The position numbers were made by a program, and so were the translations under genes. Shown here in pieces: positions 1 to 8,965 of a DNA stretch of 33,534 bases. The notes under the pieces were generated by a model that was not told where the DNA came from, ran no database searches, and saw nothing but the letters and a program-made list of their open reading frames with translations. Source of the stretch: Flavobacteriales bacterium (GTDB taxonomy: Bacteria; Bacteroidota; Bacteroidia; Palsa-965); NCBI GenBank assembly GCA_002737665.1, contig NSIF01000019.1, positions 1 through 33,534 on the forward strand. Reading direction: 5' to 3'. Within the stretch, counting starts at the first letter, position 1. Each line of letters starts with the position of its first letter.

Positions 1-141
1 AAATTAAATGATGGTACTGAACGAAAATTCATAAACGATGGTGACACCGTAACGATGCGTGGATGGGCTGAGAAAAATGGTGTACGTATTGGTTTTGGAG
101 AATGTAGTTCAACAGTTTTACCATCCTATATATATACGTGA
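1..141 (+). CDS. fahA: Fumarylacetoacetase, C-terminal fragment (5' end outside window)
   Basis: Frame 1 reads KLNDGTERKFINDGDTVTMRGWAEKNGVRIGFGECSSTVLPSYIYT*, matching the conserved C-terminus of fumarylacetoacetase (DGDTVTMRGWAEKNGVRIGFGEC). It is absent from the ORF track because it is truncated. Confidence 0.8.
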   Translation, partial: KLNDGTERKFINDGDTVTMRGWAEKNGVRIGFGECSSTVLPSYIYT

Positions 142-210
142 GAAAAATAAATTTTATTCTTCTAGCTATTTAAAAGTAATTTTATAAACTATTTGTTTTA
201 TTCCTGCTAA

Positions 211-960
211 GTGAAAACGAGAAAACTCCTCTTATTTCTGATTTTTATTTTTACTGCATTAATTGTAAATTCACAGGCATTAACACATGCAACAAAAGTT
301 CATTTTGTAGGTTATAACAACAAGCAAATTGGAATGCTTGGGTATGAACTTGGGATACGGCGAATGTCCGTCAATCTTAGCGCTGGTATTGGACAAGGAA
401 CAGACAATCAATTTCTTTCATCCGATAAAATAAATGATGACTTAGCAAAAAAGAAATTAAATTTAAGTCAAACTATTTTCCCCAAAATTAGACCACCTTT
501 CACTTATTTAGAAACTTGCAACAGCACCTATAAAATTGAACAATTACGACTTGGTTTTACAATTTTTGTTCGCCGGAACGACACACTTGGCAGGCAAGCA
601 TCAACAGGACCTCACATTGGTGTGGAGGGCATGCTCACCAAAATAATAGAATCACAAAGCGTAACCTATAAATCAAATTTAGATGAAATGCGGTACGTTT
701 ATTCCGGTATAAATAAATTTTACGCTGCAGGTGCTGCAACACATTTCGGATGGCAATTCTCCTTTTTAAAAGAACATCTGTACGTTGACCTATTAGCAGC
801 AATAGTATTCTACTATCCATTTATTACAGACATTAACTACAACAGTCCATTTGCTGGTAATCGAATAGAACTACAAACGAGTGTCGGATGGCGGTTTAAT
901 AGTACAAAACAAAAGCAAATAAAAAATTCAGAAAAAAAACAAATTCGAAGTAAAATCTAA
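211..960 (+). CDS. Uncharacterised secreted / possible outer-membrane beta-barrel protein
   Basis: 249-aa ORF with GTG start, N-terminal signal peptide (MKTRKLLLFLIFIFTALIVNSQA) and alternating hydrophobic/polar segments. No family recognised. Confidence 0.6.
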   Translation: MKTRKLLLFLIFIFTALIVNSQALTHATKVHFVGYNNKQIGMLGYELGIRRMSVNLSAGIGQGTDNQFLSSDKINDDLAKKKLNLSQTIFPKIRPPFTYLETCNSTYKIEQLRLGFTIFVRRNDTLGRQASTGPHIGVEGMLTKIIESQSVTYKSNLDEMRYVYSGINKFYAAGAATHFGWQFSFLKEHLYVDLLAAIVFYYPFITDINYNSPFAGNRIELQTSVGWRFNSTKQKQIKNSEKKQIRSKI

Positions 961-1024
961 ATCAAAAAATTTAAATGTATTCAGTAACTCCAACATTATT
1001 TTTTTTTGCTAATAGTCTTAAATT

Positions 1025-3259
1025 ATGGCAATAAAAAAAACGGAGCCAATTATCAATATTGAGGAGGAACGAAAAGAAATTCTTAAACGATATCGTGGCC
1101 TTCTTAAAGCGTGTAAACGCAAATTGGAAAAAGGCGATAAAGAAATTATTAGAAAGGCATTCAACGTTGCCTTAGAAGCGCATAAAGATATGCGTCGTAA
1201 ATCGGGCGAACCATACATTTATCACCCAATTGGAGTAGCACAAATTTGTGCGGAAGAAATAGGTCTCGGAACTACATCTGTAGTTTGTGCTTTACTGCAT
1301 GATACAGTTGAAGATACTGAAGTGACTCTTGAAGATGTAAGAGGAATGTTTGGTGAAAAAATTGCTGCAATCATTGATGGTCTCACAAAAATATCTGGTG
1401 TATTTGACAAACAAACAAATACACTACAATCCGAAAATTTTCGGAAAATGTTACTCACACTCTCTGATGATATACGTGTAATTCTAATTAAACTTGCTGA
1501 CCGTTTACACAATATGCGCACACTTGATGCGATGAATCGTGAAACACAAATTAGGATTGCTTCTGAAACATTATATTTATATGGGCCATTAGCGCATCGC
1601 TTGGGTTTAAATGCCATTAAATCAGAATTGGAAGATCTTGGATTAAAATATACAGAGACTGCCCTCTACAGTGAAATTGCGCAAAAATTAAAAGATTCCG
1701 AACCTGAAAGAAAAAAATTCATTCAAAAATTTATTCAACCAATTAATGAAATTCTGGAAGAGCAAGGTTTTAAAGTCAGGGTAATTGGTCGACCTAAATC
1801 AATTTTTTCTATTTACAATAAGATAAAATTAAAAGGTGTTCCATACGAAGAGATTTTTGATATTTTCGCAATAAGAATTATTCTAAATACGCTCATTGAA
1901 AATGAAAAAGCAGACTGTTGGCGAGTCTATTCAATTGTAACTGATTTCTATCATCCAAGTCCCGACCGTTTACGCGATTGGATTTCGACACCCAAGGCAA
2001 ATGGCTATGAATCGTTGCACACAACTGTAATGGGACCCGATGGAAAATGGGTTGAGGTACAAATACGTTCAGAAAAAATGGATGATCTTGCTGAAAAAGG
2101 TTTTGCTGCACATTGGAAATACAAAGACAATCCAAGTGGAATTACCAACAAGGAAAATCAACTTGAAGACTGGCTCCGAAAAATTAGGGAGATGCTTGAA
2201 AACCCTGATAACAATGCACTCGATTTTATTGAAGACTTCAAATTAAATTTATTTGCAGAGGAAATTTTCGTGTTTACCCCAAAGGGTGAAATGCGTACAC
2301 TTCCAATAGGTTCTACTGCTCTAGATTTCGCCTTTGAAATTCACACTAAAGTTGGTGAAAAATGTATCGGTGCGAAGGTCAACCATAAACTTGTTCCACT
2401 AAGTCATGTGGTAAAAAGTGGCGACCAAGTAGAAATCCTCACTTCAACTAAACAAAACCCAAAAGAAGATTGGCTTTCATATGTAATTACAGCAAGAGCT
2501 AAATCTAAAATCAAATCTGCATTAAAAGAAGAAAAACGAAAAGCGGCAGATGAAGGGCGAGAGATTCTTGAACGAAAATTTGATAACCATAAAATTGATT
2601 TTACTGTTAAAAATATAAATAGTTTCCAACTTTTCATGCGATTACAAAGTGCACAGGAGCTATTTTACAGAGTACAATTGGGAATAATAACGATAAAAAA
2701 TATTAAAACTTGGATTAAAGAAAAAGATCTCCCTAAAAAAGTTCTTAAAAAGGAACCTTCGCTTGAACAAGTCATTAATAAAGTTCGCGGAAAAAAAGCT
2801 GGAGAGGATGCACTCATTATTGGTGATAATCTAACTAAAATTGTATACAAGCTATCTCCTTGTTGCAATCCTATTCCAGGAGATGATGTATTTGGTTTTA
2901 TAACCATTAACGAAGGAATAAAAATACACCGTGTGAATTGTCCAAATGCCTTACAATTGATGTCAAATTACGCCTATCGTATTGTGAAAGCAAGATGGAC
3001 CGGCCAAGAACAAATTTCGTTTCTTTCAGGTATAAAAATTACAGGAATAGACGAAGTTGGCTTAGTAAACAACATTACAAAAATCATCTCCTCCGAATTA
3101 AATGTCAATATGCGTTCCTTAAATTTTGATACGCATGATGGTATTTTTGAGGGGCGCATCATGTTGTTCGTTTATGACTCAGAGCATCTTACCAACTTAA
3201 TTAAGAAATTGAAAAAAGTAAATGGGGTACTTTCCGTTTCGAGGATTAATCCCAATTAA
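1025..3259 (+). CDS. Bifunctional (p)ppGpp synthetase/hydrolase, RelA/SpoT family
   Basis: 744 aa with HD hydrolase motif (HDTVEDT), synthetase motifs (RPKSIFSIYNKIK, GYESLHTTVMGPDGKWVEVQIR), a TGS-like region (VFTPKGEMRTLPIGSTALDFAFEIHTKVG) and a C-terminal ACT-like region. Confidence 0.97.
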   Translation: MAIKKTEPIINIEEERKEILKRYRGLLKACKRKLEKGDKEIIRKAFNVALEAHKDMRRKSGEPYIYHPIGVAQICAEEIGLGTTSVVCALLHDTVEDTEVTLEDVRGMFGEKIAAIIDGLTKISGVFDKQTNTLQSENFRKMLLTLSDDIRVILIKLADRLHNMRTLDAMNRETQIRIASETLYLYGPLAHRLGLNAIKSELEDLGLKYTETALYSEIAQKLKDSEPERKKFIQKFIQPINEILEEQGFKVRVIGRPKSIFSIYNKIKLKGVPYEEIFDIFAIRIILNTLIENEKADCWRVYSIVTDFYHPSPDRLRDWISTPKANGYESLHTTVMGPDGKWVEVQIRSEKMDDLAEKGFAAHWKYKDNPSGITNKENQLEDWLRKIREMLENPDNNALDFIEDFKLNLFAEEIFVFTPKGEMRTLPIGSTALDFAFEIHTKVGEKCIGAKVNHKLVPLSHVVKSGDQVEILTSTKQNPKEDWLSYVITARAKSKIKSALKEEKRKAADEGREILERKFDNHKIDFTVKNINSFQLFMRLQSAQELFYRVQLGIITIKNIKTWIKEKDLPKKVLKKEPSLEQVINKVRGKKAGEDALIIGDNLTKIVYKLSPCCNPIPGDDVFGFITINEGIKIHRVNCPNALQLMSNYAYRIVKARWTGQEQISFLSGIKITGIDEVGLVNNITKIISSELNVNMRSLNFDTHDGIFEGRIMLFVYDSEHLTNLIKKLKKVNGVLSVSRINPN

Positions 3260-3315
3260 AACAAGACAAAATCAAGCCCAATTTTTATTACTTTTACTGA
3301 CCATTAAGAGCCAAT

Positions 3316-3801
3316 ATGTCCCAAACTAATATCCGGGAAACCGTAAAAATTATTTTTGCTGAACATCTCGAAAAAAAAGGGCATCGAAAAACGCCAGAAC
3401 GCTTTGCGATACTTGATGAAATCTATTCTCAGGAAGGGCACTTCGATATTGAGTCGTTGTATGTTTTTATGAAAAATAAAAAATACAGAGTGAGCCGAGC
3501 TACGCTTTATAACACCATTGAACTTTTACTGGAATGCTTACTCGTAACTCGACATCAATTTGGAAAAAATCAAGCTCAGTTTGAACGAGCTTATGCCTAT
3601 AAGCAACACGATCATTTGATTTGTCAAGATTGCAATAAAGTATATGAGTTTTGTGACCCACGCATTCAGCAAATCAAAAAAACAACAGAGCAATTTCTTG
3701 AATTCGAAATTTCAACACATTCGCTTCATTTTTTCGGACGATGCAAAAAACTTGCAACCAATGGAACTTGCGAACATTTAAAAACTTCATCTAAACGATA
3801 A
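3316..3801 (+). CDS. Fur family transcriptional regulator
   Basis: 161 aa with winged-helix [45 protein letters not shown] and the [15 protein letters not shown] metal-binding segment. Confidence 0.93.
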   Translation: MSQTNIRETVKIIFAEHLEKKGHRKTPERFAILDEIYSQEGHFDIESLYVFMKNKKYRVSRATLYNTIELLLECLLVTRHQFGKNQAQFERAYAYKQHDHLICQDCNKVYEFCDPRIQQIKKTTEQFLEFEISTHSLHFFGRCKKLATNGTCEHLKTSSKR

Positions 3802-3803
3802 GC

Positions 3804-4151
3804 ATGAGTTTTGCCTTTAATACAATTCAGACAGAACCAATCGCAATTATTTCATTGTATGGTGAATTAATAGATCGGACTGAGGCGCAACAATTATTAA
3901 ACCAGCTCAATCTACTTTCCGAAGGAGGAATTAAAAATTTTATTTTAGAATTATCAGAACTAAAATACATGAATAGCACAGGACTAAATGTCTTAATAAA
4001 TGTGCTAACAAAAGCAAGAAAAAATGGTGGCGAACTTGTTATTTGTGGGATTTCTAAAAAAGTCAATGAATTATTATTAATTACAAAATTAAACTCTGTT
4101 TTTACAGTATCAGAGTCAACAGATGAAGCAATCTTAAAATTTAATTCATAA
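3804..4151 (+). CDS. STAS domain protein (anti-sigma factor antagonist type)
   Basis: 115 aa with the pattern GELIDRTEAQQLLNQL...FILELSELKYMNSTGLNVLINVLTKARKNGGELVICG, including the phosphorylatable-Ser context MNSTGL. Confidence 0.9.
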   Translation: MSFAFNTIQTEPIAIISLYGELIDRTEAQQLLNQLNLLSEGGIKNFILELSELKYMNSTGLNVLINVLTKARKNGGELVICGISKKVNELLLITKLNSVFTVSESTDEAILKFNS

Positions 4152-4162
4152 AAAAAAATAAT

Positions 4163-5458
4163 ATGAAGGCAGAAGTTCTTTTAGGACTACAATGGGGTGA
4201 TGAAGGAAAAGGAAAAATTGTTGATGTCCTTACGCCCAAGTACGACATTATCGCTCGCTTTCAAGGTGGGCCAAATGCGGGACATACACTTGAATTCAAC
4301 GGAATAAAGCATGTATTGCACACAATTCCTTCTGGCATTTTTCACGAAACAACTATGAATGTGATTGGCAATGGAGTTGTCATTGATCCAATTATTCTGA
4401 AGAAAGAAATAGATAAGCTGAAAGAAATGGGCGTTGATGTAAAAAAACGTCTTCTTATTTCGCGACGAGCACATTTAATTCTACCCACACATTCTCTGCT
4501 CGATAAAGCATCGGAAGCTGCAAAGGGAATTCAAAAAATTGGTTCAACACTAAAAGGAATTGGACCAACCTACATGGATAAAACTGGACGGAATGGGTTA
4601 CGTGTGGGAGATATTGATTCAAGTAATTTTAAAGAAAAATACAAAACACTAGTTGCAAAACACCGTGAACTTTTGAAATTCATGAATGCAGATCAGGATC
4701 CAGCGCCATTTGAGAAAGCTTGGTTTGAAGGAATTGAAACAATTTGTGAGCTCACAAGAATTGACAGTGAACATTACATAAATGAAGCGCTTGCAAAAGG
4801 CAAACGCGTGCTTGCAGAAGGGGCGCAAGGGTCGATGCTTGACATTGATTTTGGAACCTACCCTTTTGTAACCTCCTCCAACACTATGTGTGCAGGCGCA
4901 TGTACTGGATTAGGAATTGCACCCAGTAGAATTGGAGGTGTGATTGGAATTTTCAAAGCGTATTGCACACGCGTAGGTAGTGGCCCTTTCCCGACTGAAT
5001 TAATTGATACAATCGAAGAAAATGGTCCCGGATCAATTATGAGAAAAATTGGAAATGAATTTGGCTCTACAACTGGTCGTCCAAGACGTTGTGGTTGGCT
5101 AGATCTTCCAGCATTAAAATATGCCATCATGATTAACGGCGTTACTGAGCTGATAATGATGAAAGCAGACATTTTAAGTGCATTTGAAACAATTCGAATC
5201 TGTACAGCTTATAAAATTGACGAGGAAATTGTAACTAAACTTCCTTATGACATTGTAAATTCTGTAATAGAGCCCATTTACATAGATGTAAAAGGATGGC
5301 AAAGTGATCTCACAGGAAAACATTCTGCAGATGAAATGCCAACAGAGCTGAATGATTATATCGCTTTTATTGAAAGAGAAACTGGTGTTCCAATAAGTAT
5401 TGTGTCGGTAGGTCCCGATAGAAAACAAACTTTGTTAAGAAACTCGGTGTGGGCATGA
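4163..5458 (+). CDS. purA: Adenylosuccinate synthetase
   Basis: 431 aa with LGLQWGDEGKGKIVD, GGPNAGHT, GIGPTYMDKTGRNGLR, EGAQGSMLDIDFGTYPFVTSS and STTGRPRRCGWLD. Confidence 0.98.
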   Translation: MKAEVLLGLQWGDEGKGKIVDVLTPKYDIIARFQGGPNAGHTLEFNGIKHVLHTIPSGIFHETTMNVIGNGVVIDPIILKKEIDKLKEMGVDVKKRLLISRRAHLILPTHSLLDKASEAAKGIQKIGSTLKGIGPTYMDKTGRNGLRVGDIDSSNFKEKYKTLVAKHRELLKFMNADQDPAPFEKAWFEGIETICELTRIDSEHYINEALAKGKRVLAEGAQGSMLDIDFGTYPFVTSSNTMCAGACTGLGIAPSRIGGVIGIFKAYCTRVGSGPFPTELIDTIEENGPGSIMRKIGNEFGSTTGRPRRCGWLDLPALKYAIMINGVTELIMMKADILSAFETIRICTAYKIDEEIVTKLPYDIVNSVIEPIYIDVKGWQSDLTGKHSADEMPTELNDYIAFIERETGVPISIVSVGPDRKQTLLRNSVWA

Positions 5459-5480
5459 ATTTTGTCAACTACTGATAAGC

Positions 5481-7040
5481 ATGCGACAAATTAAATTGAC
5501 TATTATTTTATCATTACTTTTTTCTGTTTCCTCTTTTTCTCAAATTCAAATTGAAAAAGGAAAGCAGATTAATTTAAAACATGCCAACTCCCTTAAAGGT
5601 GATAAGCGACAGGGGTACCAGCGATTGATTGGTGCGGTTGCATTTGAACAAGAAGGAATGGTACTAACATGCGATAGTGCTCATTTCTACAATGAAGCAA
5701 ATTCTCTAAATGCTTTCGGGCATGTACATATTCAACAAGGGGATTCTCTAAATATATACAGTGATATTTTAAAATATAATGGGAATGAAAGAATAGCAGA
5801 ATTGAAAAAAAATGTGCGAATGATTGAAAAAGATATGACCTTAACAACAGATGCAATTACGTATGACATAAATGCCAAACTTGCCATTTATACTAGTGGC
5901 GGAAAAATTATTAATAATGATAATATTCTTACGAGTCAAATAGGTACCTACTCCACACAGGGAAAAGTGCTAACATTTAAAAAAAATGTGCTGCTTGTGA
6001 ATCCAGAATATATAATGAAATGTGACACACTTCAGTATATGCCGATTTCAAAAACATCTTATTTTGTTGGACCAACAACAATAAAAGCTGAGAATGGTTC
6101 AAATATAATTTATTGTGAAAATGGTTATTACAACACACTGACCGATATATGTCAATTTCAAAAAAATGCTTACATCATTACCAATGATCAAACAATTAAA
6201 GGAGATAGCATTTGGTACAATCGCAAAATTGGTATTGGCAAAGCAATGAAAAATGTAAAACTTATTGATACCACACAAGACATTACAATACTTGGTGACC
6301 TTGCTATTCATTATGAATTTTTAGACCAGTCGATGGTCACTGGGAATGCCCTTTTTATACAGGCCTTTCAAGAAGACTCTCTTTTTCTTCATGCGGATAC
6401 CTTGAAATCAATTAAAATTTATGAGAAGAAAGAAATTAATAAGAAAAATAAAAAATCAGTTATCAATTCAGAACCCAAACGAATTATTTTAGCCTACCAG
6501 CATGTGAAGTTTTACAAAAATGATTTACAAGGCAAATGCGATTCGTTGTCATGGTCATCTACAGATTCTACCATGCATCTATACCATGACCCTGTTTTAT
6601 GGACAGGCGGAAATCAATTAACTGCAAAGCAAGTTTCAATTATTACATCGCATGGAAAAATATTGAAATTAAATATGGACGAAAATGCATTCATCGTGGC
6701 GCAAGAAGATTCCTCTCGATTTAACCAAATAAAAGGAAAAAAGATGACTGGCTATTTTATAAAAAACGAATTAAATAGTATTTATGTAGAGGGAAATGGA
6801 CAGACTTTATACTATGCAAAAGACAAGGATTTAATTATGGGAGTAAATCGTACCGATTGTAGTAGTCTATTAATTCGATTAAAAGATCAAAAAGTAAAAT
6901 CTATAACTTTCTATAACCATCCAGAAGCAACGCTCTATCCCCCACTCGATCTTCCTCCAAAAGAAGCCTTGCTAAAAGATTTTATTTGGAGAGCAAACGA
7001 GCAGCCAAAATCGGTAAATGAATTATTTATAAAAAAATAA
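5481..7040 (+). CDS. OstA-like / LptA-type LPS transport periplasmic protein
   Basis: 519 aa with signal peptide and repeated OstA/LptA-like strands (GDKRQGYQRLIGAVAFEQEGMVLTCDSAHFYNEANSLNAFGHVHIQQGDSLNIYSDILKYNGNERIAELKKNVRM). Confidence 0.85.
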   Translation: MRQIKLTIILSLLFSVSSFSQIQIEKGKQINLKHANSLKGDKRQGYQRLIGAVAFEQEGMVLTCDSAHFYNEANSLNAFGHVHIQQGDSLNIYSDILKYNGNERIAELKKNVRMIEKDMTLTTDAITYDINAKLAIYTSGGKIINNDNILTSQIGTYSTQGKVLTFKKNVLLVNPEYIMKCDTLQYMPISKTSYFVGPTTIKAENGSNIIYCENGYYNTLTDICQFQKNAYIITNDQTIKGDSIWYNRKIGIGKAMKNVKLIDTTQDITILGDLAIHYEFLDQSMVTGNALFIQAFQEDSLFLHADTLKSIKIYEKKEINKKNKKSVINSEPKRIILAYQHVKFYKNDLQGKCDSLSWSSTDSTMHLYHDPVLWTGGNQLTAKQVSIITSHGKILKLNMDENAFIVAQEDSSRFNQIKGKKMTGYFIKNELNSIYVEGNGQTLYYAKDKDLIMGVNRTDCSSLLIRLKDQKVKSITFYNHPEATLYPPLDLPPKEALLKDFIWRANEQPKSVNELFIKK

Positions 7041-7041
7041 A

Positions 7042-7563
7042 CTATTGCTGTTTACGTTCCAGAAAAAAGGAAGCTAATTTTCCTTTTTGATTAGCCACTG
7101 AAATAAATAAAAACGCCGCTAATAAAATATTTTGAATCACCAGAATTAATCCACCCCATGCCATTTCCGTTTCGTGTACAGTATCATAAAATATACCTTG
7201 CTGGTAAGTAATCATATAATAGCAATAGGGCCCGCCAAGAAATAGGAAAAAAGATTGCATTTGTAAAAAGGATTTCCCTATAAGAGCAAATGGTTTTCGA
7301 ATACTCATTGTTTCCAGCACTACAATAAACGGCATAAGTGCAAAAAAGAACAAGGCAGGAACACCAGCCGGATGGCCATTGAAATTTAACAATGTAGAAA
7401 CATATAATTCATTCGACTTTGTTAAAACCTGGTTATCTGGAGTAGTTCCTGAGTAGCGTCCAGTAACATGGTCTATTCGAATTGGAATAAATAAAATACC
7501 AATAGCCCATGTTAATGTAAAAAGGAGAAAAATAGTTTTTTTAAAGAAGTATGTGCTCATCAT
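7042..7563 (-). CDS. Uncharacterised multi-span membrane protein
   Basis: 173 aa with several hydrophobic helices. Convergent with the OstA-like ORF, separated by 1 nt. No family recognised. Confidence 0.6.
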   Translation of the reverse strand: MMSTYFFKKTIFLLFTLTWAIGILFIPIRIDHVTGRYSGTTPDNQVLTKSNELYVSTLLNFNGHPAGVPALFFFALMPFIVVLETMSIRKPFALIGKSFLQMQSFFLFLGGPYCYYMITYQQGIFYDTVHETEMAWGGLILVIQNILLAAFLFISVANQKGKLASFFLERKQQ

Positions 7564-7630
7564 AATTTGTCAAATATTTTTAAATTACAATTTAAAGATT
7601 TCCATTTTTTTACAACAAACATTATAAAAA

Positions 7631-8119
7631 TTATACCAACAGCATTCGTGCATGCCAGGAATTTTTTATTGCCACTTCCCACTTTGTAGACATTTCTTCC
7701 TTTGTTCCAAGTAAATTATTAAAAACAATTGTGTCAGCGTTTAACGCTCCTTTTTCAACAAGTTGTTCAAACTCTTGAAGTTTAGTACCACGAATAACAC
7801 CATGTTCGTCACGGAACGTAACTAACAATCTGTCAAATAAATTAATCAAATAATCTTTTTCAATCTGCTGAATGAAACGAACCGATTTATCAATACCACA
7901 GCCACTGGCGCTTGCAGTCTCTTCGTCAACCAATACGATTAAAAATCTGTTATACACAATATCAATTGTCGCCAACATCATGTTACCATGAGAAGACCAA
8001 TCCAATAAAAAAAGTGCTGCTTTTTTTCGAATCTCATCTATTTCAAAGTCTGTGAAATTTCGATCGGACTGGTAGATCCAAACTTTAGAACGGTTTGGCA
8101 TTTCATTAAATGTGACCAT
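7631..8119 (-). CDS. Conserved Bacteroidota protein of unknown function (family sometimes labelled 'ABC transporter ATPase')
   Basis: 162 aa, NEMPNRSKVWIYQSDRNFTDFEIDEIR...ASGCGIDKSVRFIQQIEKDYLINLFDR. Same strand and tightly spaced with the Fe-S protein genes. No Walker A motif visible. Confidence 0.7.
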   Translation of the reverse strand: MVTFNEMPNRSKVWIYQSDRNFTDFEIDEIRKKAALFLLDWSSHGNMMLATIDIVYNRFLIVLVDEETASASGCGIDKSVRFIQQIEKDYLINLFDRLLVTFRDEHGVIRGTKLQEFEQLVEKGALNADTIVFNNLLGTKEEMSTKWEVAIKNSWHARMLLV

Positions 8120-8136
8120 AGTAGTAATTTTATTTT

Positions 8137-8931
8137 TTACAAATCTATAGCAGCCGCAATTAATTCTGCGACATCAATAACTTTTGTTTTTTCTTCTTTA
8201 TTAAAATGCTTTACACCATCGGTCATCATGGTCATACAAAAAGGACAACCAGTTGCAATAATATCTGGCTTTAATTCTAAAGCCTCAGCTGTACGTTCCA
8301 CATTTACCTCTTTGTCTCCTTTCTCCGCTTCCTTAAACATTTGTGCTCCTCCAGCGCCACAACACAAACCATTTTGTTTACTGCGTTTCATTTCAGCAAG
8401 CTCCACATCTAAATTTTGAATTACAGATCGTGGTGCTTCGTATTCGTCATTAGCACGACCTAAATAACATGGGTCATGGAAAGTGATTTTTTTGCCCAGA
8501 AATGCCCCACCTTTTACACGCAATTTACCTGTGTCAATTAACTCTTGAACCAATTGCGTATGGTGAACCACCTCATATTGACCACCCAATTCAGGGTATT
8601 CGTTTTTCAATGTATTAAAACAATGAGGGCAACCCGTAACAATTTTCTTAATGCTATAATTATTTAAAACCGTAATATTATTCATCGCTTGCATCTGAAA
8701 AAGAAATTCATTACCTGCACGCTTGGCCGGATCTCCACTACAACTTTCCTCCACACCAAGTACAGCAAATTTTATTCCAACATGACTTAAAATTCGAACA
8801 ATTGCTTTCGTAATTTTTTTTGCCCGATCGTCAAAACTACCTGCGCAACCAACCCAAAATAAAATCTCTGGTGTTTCACCCCTAGCAGCAAAATCTGCCA
8901 TTGTCGGTACATGAATCGCTTCGTTTGACAT
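8137..8931 (-). CDS. (Fe-S)-binding CCG-domain protein (heterodisulfide reductase subunit B / GlcF-like)
   Basis: 264 aa with two cysteine-rich CCG-type motifs: FWVGCAGSFDDR...ESCSGDPAKRAG...GCPHCFNTLKNEYP and HDPCYLGRANDEYEAPR...GLCCGAGGAQMF...TGCPFCMTMM. Confidence 0.93.
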   Translation of the reverse strand: MSNEAIHVPTMADFAARGETPEILFWVGCAGSFDDRAKKITKAIVRILSHVGIKFAVLGVEESCSGDPAKRAGNEFLFQMQAMNNITVLNNYSIKKIVTGCPHCFNTLKNEYPELGGQYEVVHHTQLVQELIDTGKLRVKGGAFLGKKITFHDPCYLGRANDEYEAPRSVIQNLDVELAEMKRSKQNGLCCGAGGAQMFKEAEKGDKEVNVERTAEALELKPDIIATGCPFCMTMMTDGVKHFNKEEKTKVIDVAELIAAAIDL

Positions 8932-8965
8932 TTATTTTTTTATTCGTTGTATTTTATTTAAAAAA

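Noticed and set aside
4858-5172. Antisense ORF inside purA (104 aa), and similar antisense ORFs in relA/spoT, dnaK, nadC, lptD and others
   Set aside because: They lie opposite strongly recognisable coding genes, have low-complexity or implausible composition and no recognisable domains.
3804-5458. Possible novel sigma-regulatory system from the STAS protein
   Set aside because: No anti-sigma kinase, phosphatase or sigma factor is nearby; a lone STAS protein is insufficient evidence for a new system.
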